Program-made: the position numbers and the translations under genes
Shown here: one piece after another, positions 26,400 through 33,904 of the stretch
How positions within the stretch are numbered: position 1 is the stretch's first letter
Layout: each line of letters begins with the position of its first letter
Origin: a virus
DNA length: 64,000 nucleotides
Virus record (IMG/VR): IMGVR_UViG_3300021591_000021
Coordinates: 1-64,000 of that record
Direction: 5' to 3' (one strand)
The notes under the pieces: generated by a model
What the model was told of the DNA's origin: nothing
Seen by the model: the letters and a program-made list of their open reading frames with translations, nothing else
Database searches by the model: none

Positions 26400-26661
26400 T
26401 CTTCCTCACCTCCTCGTTCCAATAGTACGGACAGGAATCAAACTCTACTCTGTCCTCAAGATCTAAGATACATCCATATCCTGGAAAATTGAACTTGCAC
26501 TTCCTCGGACACGATCGGACAGTCACTTCGGTGACTTCCGTAATTATATCTTCGTCAATCCAATCGGTGTCCGAGAGAACTCTCTCGATTGCTTCCTTAG
26601 CACTGTCTGCAACTAAACTGATCTCAGTATTCACTTTCACATAATAAAATTTCTTCGACAA
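26374..26661 (-). CDS. Cys-rich hypothetical protein
   Basis: A 95-residue protein with a TTG start seven bases after GGAGGTGAG. Four or more cysteines (SCPRKCKFNFPGYGC, then SCPYYW) suggest a zinc or iron-sulfur site near residues 50-80. It overlaps queD and the upstream winged-helix gene. Function unknown. Confidence 0.6.
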   Translation of the reverse strand: MSKKFYYVKVNTEISLVADSAKEAIERVLSDTDWIDEDIITEVTEVTVRSCPRKCKFNFPGYGCILDLEDRVEFDSCPYYWNEEVRKNETEIRRH

Positions 26662-27007
26662 ATTTTCTCACCTCCTCGAGGGGCAATCGCTTCAATAGTG
26701 ACGGATGGACGACCCAACGGCACCGATCCCCTTTACGAATTAAGGTTAACAAACGTTTGTCGCCAAGGATATGCAATCTATGTCGCAGCGACGACGGACT
26801 CTTTGGTATTAATTCCCTCATCAAATTTATTGTAATCGGTAAACCCACGATTTGGATTGCTACACACCACCGCAAGCAGTCAATCGCACTTTGGTGAAGT
26901 CGTTTGATCTGTAGTTCTTTTGCGGCAGATCTGATTGCTAACGGTGGGATTTTCTCGTAGACTCTCGTAAGTAGTTCCTTCAGTTCTTCGAGTGTATAGT
27001 CTTTCAT
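26624..27007 (-). CDS. winged-helix DNA-binding protein
   Basis: A 127-residue helical protein with a helix-turn-helix-like stretch (INLMRELIPKSPSSLRHRLHILGDKRLLTLI) and a following wing (RKGDRCRWVVHPSLL). It overlaps the AAA+ gene by four bases. It may be a regulator or a replication-initiation partner of the AAA+ protein. Confidence 0.55.
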   Translation of the reverse strand: MKDYTLEELKELLTRVYEKIPPLAIRSAAKELQIKRLHQSAIDCLRWCVAIQIVGLPITINLMRELIPKSPSSLRHRLHILGDKRLLTLIRKGDRCRWVVHPSLLKRLPLEEVRKFVEEILLCESEY

Positions 27008-28188
27008 ACAACGGCACCTCCAGTGGGTCTCTTAATTTTCTTCGCTAAAGCCGGATTTAACTTCACAGTATTTCCAGTCATCCTAATAAATCCAATCCTA
27101 CTCATATCATAGAGAAGTTGCGTGGACTGATCCCAGTCTAACCCTAGGTAGAGGAGTCTTTCCTTCAATGCAACTTGATCCATCTCACCGTTATTCTCCC
27201 GTAACATGATGACAACTTGTGTGAATTGGGCTCCTCTACCAGTTTCCTTCCTGAATCGGTATCCTTCCCTTATTAGTCTGGTTGCTTCCGGATCAAGTGT
27301 GATTTTGAGCTCTTTGGAGAAGTCTCCTTTCATGATGCGGTACCCAATGAGCAGTCTCTCAAACAGCGGTTCCTCGTAGTGAATCATTCCGAGGTCATCA
27401 AACAAACGGAATACTTCTTCATCAAAGGATATCTCGTCGATTTCATTAACTCTCTGCTTCAGTTTGCGAACTTCTTTTCTGATCAAGTCTGTACGGACAG
27501 GATTATATCGAATTCCCTTAGCGCGTCGACGAGCATACTTGAGAGTTTCGAAGTCCTTCTTTGTCGGAATGAATAGTACGAAGAACAATCTCCTACCAAG
27601 ACCTGAACTTAGATCAAATCGTGCTGGTTGTACTCCTGTTTGGAGCGTTACATTCGTCTGATAACTTATTTCACCAGCTGCTAGTCTCTTATAGACATAA
27701 CCGCTGTCCAATGCACCTAACAGTGCGACGTCCAGCGTCCTCGCATACTGCATCTTAATCATCTCCGATAGCGCTGAAAACTCCTCGATTCCCAAGATTG
27801 CATTTCTGTAGATGTATGCAGCTCCCTCCTTTGTTATCGGCTCGCCATCAACGAACTTCGTCGTCCCCACGAATCCCGCCTCAGTCATACTTCCTTCGAA
27901 CCCGATATCAATGCCGCTGCGATAGAAAATTGCATGTTCCCCTCGGAGGAATTGACTCAGCCAAAACGTCTTCTCGAATCCAGGCGGAGCAACCATCAAA
28001 ATATGCAATCTCGTATCGACGACCCTTCCTGCTTCGAAATAAACGTACCGCCGTTTATTCATTAAGTTGAAAAGGTGCGCGCCGGCACTGACTATGAAAA
28101 ACGGAGCAAATCGCCGCGTATGTGCGCACCTTCTTTCTTCCAATTCTTGAAGTATCATCTCATAGAGGTTTGTCATCTTCTTTTCCAA
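27004..28188 (-). CDS. MCM-like AAA+ ATPase (putative replicative helicase)
   Basis: A 394-residue protein with a Walker A variant APPGFEKTFWL (about residues 67-77), Walker B ILGIEEFSALSEM, an arginine-rich LSSGLGRRLFFV sensor-like segment, and a C-terminal winged-helix region. The plan fits the ATPase core of MCM helicases or the related phage DUF3987-type helicases, without the MCM N-terminal domain. TTG 28,188 or ATG 28,176 may be the start. It lies between an XPF-type nuclease and a winged-helix gene. Confidence 0.65.
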   Translation of the reverse strand: MEKKMTNLYEMILQELEERRCAHTRRFAPFFIVSAGAHLFNLMNKRRYVYFEAGRVVDTRLHILMVAPPGFEKTFWLSQFLRGEHAIFYRSGIDIGFEGSMTEAGFVGTTKFVDGEPITKEGAAYIYRNAILGIEEFSALSEMIKMQYARTLDVALLGALDSGYVYKRLAAGEISYQTNVTLQTGVQPARFDLSSGLGRRLFFVLFIPTKKDFETLKYARRRAKGIRYNPVRTDLIRKEVRKLKQRVNEIDEISFDEEVFRLFDDLGMIHYEEPLFERLLIGYRIMKGDFSKELKITLDPEATRLIREGYRFRKETGRGAQFTQVVIMLRENNGEMDQVALKERLLYLGLDWDQSTQLLYDMSRIGFIRMTGNTVKLNPALAKKIKRPTGGAVV

Positions 28189-28843
28189 GGAGTGCCTTTA
28201 TTCTTGCGAGAGTCACCGGACCGATGCCTTCGACTGCAAGGAGCTCTTGGTCCGATGCCAACAGCACTCCATACAACCCCCCAAACTTCTTGTAGAGTCT
28301 CTCGGCAACCTTTGGACCGACTCTAAGGACGTTCGCAATGTGTGCGATCCTCTTGTTACGATGGACTCTTCTGAACGACTTACGATGAGGAAGCCCCAAC
28401 TTTCCCTCGTGAACCTTCGTAGCAATTTTTAACATAACTTCAACAAGCTCAGCGTCTCCGCGACACTGGACCACATTGATTCCATAACGGACGACGATCG
28501 AAGCGATAGCACCGTAGATTGCACTTAAGTTTACCTCTCGGCCAAACTTCGCAAAGATTTCCTCGAGATCTGCTAGTTCGCCAGAAATCATCAAAAACGG
28601 AATTTTGTTATTCTCCTCGCAGTATTCCATTAGAGCATCCATTTGATCAAAGATCCTTCCTCCAACTCTCATCGAATTTCCACGGATCGACTGAACGAAG
28701 TCCATGAGTGTCTTTCTTTCAAAGACACACTCTCCTATTTCGTAGTCTCCAGCATCGAGCTTTCTGACTACAAACGGAATCTTCAACGCCCGTAGGATTC
28801 TTCGCATCTTAGGAGGTTCGCGACTATCAACTATGAGCTCCAA
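28160..28843 (-). CDS. XPF/ERCC4-type structure-specific nuclease
   Basis: A 227-residue protein with the ERCC4 nuclease motif in parts: LIVDSREPP, LDAGDYEIGECVFERKTLMDF (GDY...ERKxxxDF), and C-terminal tandem helix-hairpin-helix motifs (LRVGPKVAERLYKKFGG, VEGIGPVTLARIKALLG). This is the Hef/Mus81-like nuclease plus (HhH)2 layout without a helicase. The TTG start follows GGGAGAGAGAAACC. It probably cuts branched replication intermediates. Confidence 0.88.
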   Translation of the reverse strand: MELIVDSREPPKMRRILRALKIPFVVRKLDAGDYEIGECVFERKTLMDFVQSIRGNSMRVGGRIFDQMDALMEYCEENNKIPFLMISGELADLEEIFAKFGREVNLSAIYGAIASIVVRYGINVVQCRGDAELVEVMLKIATKVHEGKLGLPHRKSFRRVHRNKRIAHIANVLRVGPKVAERLYKKFGGLYGVLLASDQELLAVEGIGPVTLARIKALLGKEDDKPL

Positions 28844-28867
28844 GGTTTCTCTCTCCCTAATTTATTG

Positions 28868-28906
28868 GTGTCACTAATATTTAAAGGTTTTGTTTTCAAG
28901 TGACAC
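28868..28906 (-). promoter_or_regulatory. TATA promoter flanked by 8-bp inverted repeat
   Basis: Read leftward, a TTTAAATATT TATA box (28,877-28,886) lies about 35 nt before the nuclease start. It is bracketed by GTGTCACT (28,868-28,875) and AGTGACAC (28,899-28,906), a perfect inverted repeat. The right arm lies within the last codons of the upstream gene. A repressor dimer could block TBP here. Confidence 0.55.
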
Positions 28907-29606
28907 AAAACTCTTTGACAGGACAGAAGAAACACCAGAATCCCTCCTTCTTTGGATAGGAGTTTGTTTCAATACTTCTCCTGCACTCTTCGATTTTCTT
29001 CGACATTCTATTCAAAAGTCTCTCCGTGACGGATTCTGTCCAGTAGACGTTCCTCAGTGGATTATACACTCCAATCCTTCGTATATCCCAATCATGTAAC
29101 CTCGCTAGAAGTGTGTAGAATCCAAGCTCTTTCCTCAAGTCTGATAACCGGAATGCTGACTGACTGACTTTATATTCCAAGAGAATGTATCCATCTGTTG
29201 ACAACCGATCAATTCGATCGATCTTTCCAGTGAGTTTCAGCCGCGTATTCATTAGCGTCAGTTCAATTGCCTTCGGATAGTAGTATTCCCAAGGATCGTC
29301 GAAGAGTTCCTTACAAGCTTGCCAACGATTCGCTTCGAAGTTAACAAAATTAGCAATCGGGGTTCTCACCAACTTTGGGAATGCCGAGAGCACTTCGGAT
29401 AAGTAGAGTTCTCGATGACTCTTGTCCAAAAGCAAATCCATAGATTCTGGAGAACTCTGTTCAAAGAACGCATTCGCAAATTCGTGAAATACCAAACCGA
29501 CTTGCATTGGAACAGTTGTTTCAGTCTCAAGTCCGTCGATGAACCTTAACTTAAACTGGTATGGACAACGCATCCATGCGAGTAACTTCGACTTACTTAG
29601 GAAGAT
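28896..29606 (-). CDS. Cas4/RecB-like nuclease with Fe-S cysteines
   Basis: The core is a PD-(D/E)XK nuclease: GLVFHEFANAFF, TGKIDRIDRL and ILLEYKVSQ supply the His, Asp and ExK residues. A Cys in RCPYQFK and the C-terminal CFFCPVKEFC suggest a Cas4-type 4Fe-4S cluster. The first ATG (29,573) lies too far inside: the conserved opening FLSKSKLLAWMRCPYQF extends upstream, and a GGGGAGGT site points to an ATC at 29,604-29,606 as start. Likely in recombination. Confidence 0.72.
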   Translation of the reverse strand: MFLSKSKLLAWMRCPYQFKLRFIDGLETETTVPMQVGLVFHEFANAFFEQSSPESMDLLLDKSHRELYLSEVLSAFPKLVRTPIANFVNFEANRWQACKELFDDPWEYYYPKAIELTLMNTRLKLTGKIDRIDRLSTDGYILLEYKVSQSAFRLSDLRKELGFYTLLARLHDWDIRRIGVYNPLRNVYWTESVTERLLNRMSKKIEECRRSIETNSYPKKEGFWCFFCPVKEFCVT

Positions 29607-32600
29607 TCTAGGTACCTCCCCAGGGACTGTTGTTGAATTCCTTTTTCAATAACCGAGAAATCGTATCCAATCGATGCCAATAAACCCTCGAAGGGTTTCT
29701 TTATTGTGACTTCTCTCATTCTCTTCCAATCGACAATCACACCAGGAGGAAGCTCCGTGTCATCCTCTGTCAGACAAATCGCATGAGTTGGAGGCTTTCC
29801 GATAACTTGCTTGACATAAACCAACCGAGGTTTCTTATCTTCACGGAAGACCTTACCGAAATACTTCTCGGCATACTCCTTACCAACTATCCACGGATTC
29901 TTTACCTTATACACAGTCTTTTGCAATCCCTTCGGCACTGCTACTTTTTGAATCGGATACTTCGGTAGATTTTGCCAGACTTCTCGGACTAGTTTTATTG
30001 CTCCGTCGATATCCTCCTCAACGAGGACTTTCTCGAAGAACTTCTTCATAGTTGTTCGGGTGATCTCCGCTGTACTACTTCTCCGAGGTTCAAATCCAAT
30101 GATGTAAAGATTGCCTCTCTCGTCGACTCCGGCATACCTCTTCTTCGCAGACTTTCCCTTCTCACGAGTTTTGAAGAGAATTCTCTTGAACAACCTCTCG
30201 AACTTGATTACTGGTGGGTATTTTGCTCCATAAATTCTCGCAAACTGACGAAGTTCTTCGTTGAGAAGATACTCAACGACATTGACTTCCCGACGAAGTT
30301 TTGTCTTCATCTTAACAAACAGTGAATCAGTATTGTGCAAGACCAATTTTCCAACGCAAAATGTCTCAGATTCCGTAGAAAGATCGTACACACACGTCGG
30401 TTTTCCGACATTGAAAGGCGTCTTTGTCCAACGGAATTCATCAACGGATTTCACGCTTTTCACTTTCCCAGGAGGATAGCGTCTTGGACCCTTTCTCTTC
30501 TTATTTGGTGTGCGGAACCGTATTTGTATTCCTGTGTTTTGCTTGGACTTATAGATGTTCCACGACTGTCCTGTTAGGCGCTCTACAAGAAATGTCAAAC
30601 CAACAACGACACACGGATGCTTCGAGTCGACTGAGACATATTTGTAGCGATACTGAGTGTTAGTTTTACTAAAGTCTCCTTCGTAGAAGCCATCAAGGAA
30701 AGCACGAACTGCCTCAAGGGATGCGTTTAAGATCCGCCTTGGAATTTTCCTCCAACCCGTTTCTGTGTACGTGTCTTCGAATAGCTCATTATACGGACAT
30801 TGTCTGCTGATCACAAGTCGCCAAGTTTTCGACGAGTCTCTATAGTCATGTAGATACGTCTTGACTCCTAATTCAGCCAAAAGTCTCTTTGCTCGTCTAC
30901 AAACTTTTTCTGACCCATTAATCACATATTGATTTGCCTTAATGCGTGAGCCGTCCGCCGTAAACACACCTAAAATCCAAGCTAATCGACGATCGACGTC
31001 ACAGCGACATTGCACTCTAGGATATTCTTTAACCATAACGTAGTCCGCATCATAAGGCCTTACAGGATTCCCACTGGGGTCGACCAATGAATGATCGACG
31101 GTGCAGTTTACAAGCATTTCAGGAGTAACAACTGTAACGATGGGTTTTCGGACAGGTTTACGAATGACGTCTCTAACATGCGTCCAACCAGTGGCTGACC
31201 AGATGACTTCTCCAACATTTACTTCGCAAATCGGTATGATATCGATGAGACCGTCTCGTTGGACGAATATCGGCGTTTCCGGTGTTACACTGTCTTCGTA
31301 GATGACTTGATAGCCATTTTTCGCAAGCATCTTCTCGCAACGAGTGAGAGCAAGACGTCCGAGGTATGTGATTGCATTTGCAACCTCTGGATCAAACATA
31401 CGAAAATACCTATAGGCATTGACTCCGTAAATACTGCATGCTAAGAACTTATACAGTGTTTCGAGCTGTCGTACGCGATCGTGTTCTTTGCCAGTTAGCT
31501 TCTTTCGCAATGCACGAAGTCTTTCGCGCTCTTCCATATACTTACGAGTGACTTTCGGAATTATGCCCTCGGGCTCACGTTTGAATCGCCAATAATCTGT
31601 GACGAAGATCTCTCCCTTAGGGTCTTTGGTCTCAGCAGAAAGGTTGAAGGAAATTATAACTGACGGATAGATTGACTTCAGATCGAAACATGCTACATTC
31701 TCATGGACTCCAGGAGGTGGAAGTTTAACGATTGCCCCTTGGACTTCAGCGTCTTCCTGAGGCACCATTGTCGGTAACGGACGGTCGCTTTCTCGAAGAA
31801 TCTCTGTATCGATCAACTTTTTGTTAGATAGCGACCAACTGATCGGAACGCCAACGATTCTCCGAAGTCTATCGAAATGTTGGATGATACCTGTCTTCTC
31901 ATCGAGTAACTTCAATGCGTAGGCGTCGTTGATGCAATATTCTACCCATTCTTCTGGTGTTGTTCTCATCGCTTCTTCGACTCTATCTCCAAGATCCTCA
32001 TAGTAGAATCCTGCTTCAGCTGCACAGACCCGTTTGAAGTCAAAAGTCACACCAAATGGTTGGTCGGACTGCACTCCTTGACGTCCTGTGCCCCATTTGC
32101 GGTATGCGGCAAAGAAGTCGATGAAATCACGCCCTTTGATGTAGACATCCGAGAATCCTCTGTGAGCCTGGGCATTGACTGTTCCGAGAGGAGACATACC
32201 TTGCAGACTGATGCGTAGTCTTTCCGCTCGTCTTAGTAGATAAGGCATGTCAAAGAGAGACCCATTGTACGCAGTGAGAACATCAGGATCCTCCTGTTGA
32301 ACGAACTTAACAAAGGATAATAGTAATGGTCTATCATCATCAAACGGATGGAGATGTACTTCGTGACCATACTTTTCGAAGACTAAGTTTGATTCGACAT
32401 ATTTCTGAAGGTTTGGATTGTCAACTAGGAGGAATACATCAATCCTATCGTGATAATTTGAACTACACTGAATTGATGCAATAGGGAATCGAGGATCTGA
32501 TGGACGTGGGAATATGCCTGTTGGAGAAGTGACTTCGATATCAAAATACAGAACCTTTGGAGGTACTTCAAAATCATCTACTGGTACAATACTATCGACG

Positions 32601-32968
32601 TTGTGATCGACTAAGATACAGCGAATTCCTGTTTTAGAAATTTGCTCTTTGCCTCCTTGGACTTCAAAAGCGGAACGAACGTTCACATCAATCAAATACC
32701 TCAGGAAAAATTGGATGTCTGCCTCGTCGGAGAACGAATATTTTTGTCGTTCTTTCGGGACGTCGGAAGGTAATTCAGTGTAGACCTTCCTAACAGGTCG
32801 TCCAAAAATGTCGATAATATCTGATTGATCGTCAGGCACAAAAAAGTAAGGGCGGAAATTCTGGACGATGACAACAGTTCGCTCTCGATTTTTGTCTCTG
32901 GAGAAGAGAAAAATCACAGGCTTACGCCGATGTACTCTGTATGCTGCGTTCATCCAGACGTATGGCAT
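29597..32968 (-). CDS. polB: family B DNA polymerase (with intein)
   Basis: A 1,123-residue precursor, about 803 after intein removal. Exonuclease motifs: YFDIEVTSPTG (Exo I), LTAYNGSLFDMPYL (Exo II), YCINDAY (Exo III). Polymerase motifs: CFDLKSIYPSVI (A), KFLACSIYGVNAYR (B, with Cys for the usual Asn), and VIYED | TDSLFVKM (C) split by the intein. All catalytic Asp residues remain. GAGGTTGATGG precedes the ATG. It overlaps the DpdA-like gene. This is the replicative polymerase of the virus. Confidence 0.95.
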   Translation of the reverse strand: MPYVWMNAAYRVHRRKPVIFLFSRDKNRERTVVIVQNFRPYFFVPDDQSDIIDIFGRPVRKVYTELPSDVPKERQKYSFSDEADIQFFLRYLIDVNVRSAFEVQGGKEQISKTGIRCILVDHNVDSIVPVDDFEVPPKVLYFDIEVTSPTGIFPRPSDPRFPIASIQCSSNYHDRIDVFLLVDNPNLQKYVESNLVFEKYGHEVHLHPFDDDRPLLLSFVKFVQQEDPDVLTAYNGSLFDMPYLLRRAERLRISLQGMSPLGTVNAQAHRGFSDVYIKGRDFIDFFAAYRKWGTGRQGVQSDQPFGVTFDFKRVCAAEAGFYYEDLGDRVEEAMRTTPEEWVEYCINDAYALKLLDEKTGIIQHFDRLRRIVGVPISWSLSNKKLIDTEILRESDRPLPTMVPQEDAEVQGAIVKLPPPGVHENVACFDLKSIYPSVIISFNLSAETKDPKGEIFVTDYWRFKREPEGIIPKVTRKYMEERERLRALRKKLTGKEHDRVRQLETLYKFLACSIYGVNAYRYFRMFDPEVANAITYLGRLALTRCEKMLAKNGYQVIYEDSVTPETPIFVQRDGLIDIIPICEVNVGEVIWSATGWTHVRDVIRKPVRKPIVTVVTPEMLVNCTVDHSLVDPSGNPVRPYDADYVMVKEYPRVQCRCDVDRRLAWILGVFTADGSRIKANQYVINGSEKVCRRAKRLLAELGVKTYLHDYRDSSKTWRLVISRQCPYNELFEDTYTETGWRKIPRRILNASLEAVRAFLDGFYEGDFSKTNTQYRYKYVSVDSKHPCVVVGLTFLVERLTGQSWNIYKSKQNTGIQIRFRTPNKKRKGPRRYPPGKVKSVKSVDEFRWTKTPFNVGKPTCVYDLSTESETFCVGKLVLHNTDSLFVKMKTKLRREVNVVEYLLNEELRQFARIYGAKYPPVIKFERLFKRILFKTREKGKSAKKRYAGVDERGNLYIIGFEPRRSSTAEITRTTMKKFFEKVLVEEDIDGAIKLVREVWQNLPKYPIQKVAVPKGLQKTVYKVKNPWIVGKEYAEKYFGKVFREDKKPRLVYVKQVIGKPPTHAICLTEDDTELPPGVIVDWKRMREVTIKKPFEGLLASIGYDFSVIEKGIQQQSLGRYLESS
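30332..31291 (-). other. intein with LAGLIDADG endonuclease in polB motif C
   Basis: Residues about 560-879 of the precursor. The segment starts with Ser (DSVTPETPIFV) and ends LVLHN before Thr, meeting the intein rules (Ser1; terminal His-Asn; Thr +1). Block B is near NCTVDHSLVDP. Endonuclease motifs are LAWILGVFTADG and VRAFLDGFYEGDF. Removal joins YED to TDS, restoring polymerase motif C. It is the same site used by several Thermococcales polymerase inteins. Confidence 0.92.
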
Positions 32969-33651
32969 AGTTCCATCAACCTCTCGATATGATATCTTGC
33001 AAGAGAGAGGTTCTCGAGAGTCTCATCAAAGGAAATTCTTTCGAGTTCGTATCTCTTCGGTTTGATCCATCGTACGTTGTGCTTTGCTAAGGTAAACGGC
33101 AACGACGTATCGACGGACACTACATCGTCTTCATAGAGTAAAACCTCATAGGGGTTGTCCAAGCCTAGCAAGTGGAATTTTTTGTCTCGAATACGTCTCC
33201 GCACATATCGGTAGACTTCTGGGCGACAAGAAAACTTCTTCTCCAACCAAATCGGCAATGCAATGATATCCACTCGCTCGATCTCAGCGAATCGAAGACA
33301 GACGTCAATATAATCCTCTGGAGTCATCCCTTGTGGGACTACAACGACCTCAAAGTCTTCCGGTACGATGTTAAGAAAAAAGAGAGTTCGTTGGACTGTG
33401 AACGTTCGAGACTGCAACATGTCTGGTGCTACGATAGCATCGACATTGAGTTCTCTTGCTAGGTCAATCAAGGCGTCTTCGTCCAGCGGTCTACCGTATT
33501 CATACGATCCGTTGTCTAACATTTTGTAGCAGTTCAACCGACGGACTTCCTCTTTAGTCTCGTCGTTTATCAGTGGCGGTACGATGAACAATCCATCAGC
33601 GTGCTTAACTAGATTCAGATGTTTCCTTGGTGGAATTGTCAGATATCTCAT
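32950..33651 (-). CDS. dpdA: DpdA-like DNA 7-deazaguanine transglycosylase
   Basis: A 233-residue TIM-barrel-like protein from ATG 33,651 after GGAGGATTG. Segments MLDNGSYEYG, VDAIVAPDML, FEVVVVPQGMTPEDYI, VDIIALPIWL, FHLLGLDNPYE and DVVSVDTSLPF follow the TGT/DpdA pattern (Asp and Gly-rich strands of the base-exchange site). DpdA proteins swap G for preQ0 in DNA. With queC, folE, queE and queD in the same genome, viral DNA modification is the likely purpose. A tRNA TGT role is less likely given the small size. Confidence 0.72.
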   Translation of the reverse strand: MRYLTIPPRKHLNLVKHADGLFIVPPLINDETKEEVRRLNCYKMLDNGSYEYGRPLDEDALIDLARELNVDAIVAPDMLQSRTFTVQRTLFFLNIVPEDFEVVVVPQGMTPEDYIDVCLRFAEIERVDIIALPIWLEKKFSCRPEVYRYVRRRIRDKKFHLLGLDNPYEVLLYEDDVVSVDTSLPFTLAKHNVRWIKPKRYELERISFDETLENLSLARYHIERLMELCHTSG

Positions 33652-33904
33652 GTTCAATCCTCCAAATTGCCATACATGCGTAGACGACTACATCGCGTAG
33701 TTCCTCGATAGCAACTTTCGGATCAGTTGTGCCGGTTAATCGATGTGACTTGAACGCAATCATATGGAGGATATTCTTTATTGGCTGGGTCTTCCAGATG
33801 TCACCGAAAACTTTGTCCTTTCGTAGGAAAACGTCGAGACACTTCTCGAGGATGTCCCTCAGTTCATTATCCTCCGGCTGAGGATAGAGATAGAATCCTG
33901 TCAT
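33605..33904 (-). CDS. DUF1599/MazG-like small protein
   Basis: A 99-residue helical protein with RKDKVFGDIWKTQPIKNIL and a C-terminal VYACMAIWRIEHEI helix. The KDKxxGDxW pattern recalls nucleotide-modification-associated MazG-like proteins. A second such gene lies at 46,299. It overlaps both neighbours, between the DpdA-like gene and the Sak4-like gene, so a nucleotide-pool role is plausible. Confidence 0.5.
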   Translation of the reverse strand: MTGFYLYPQPEDNELRDILEKCLDVFLRKDKVFGDIWKTQPIKNILHMIAFKSHRLTGTTDPKVAIEELRDVVVYACMAIWRIEHEISDNSTKETSESS

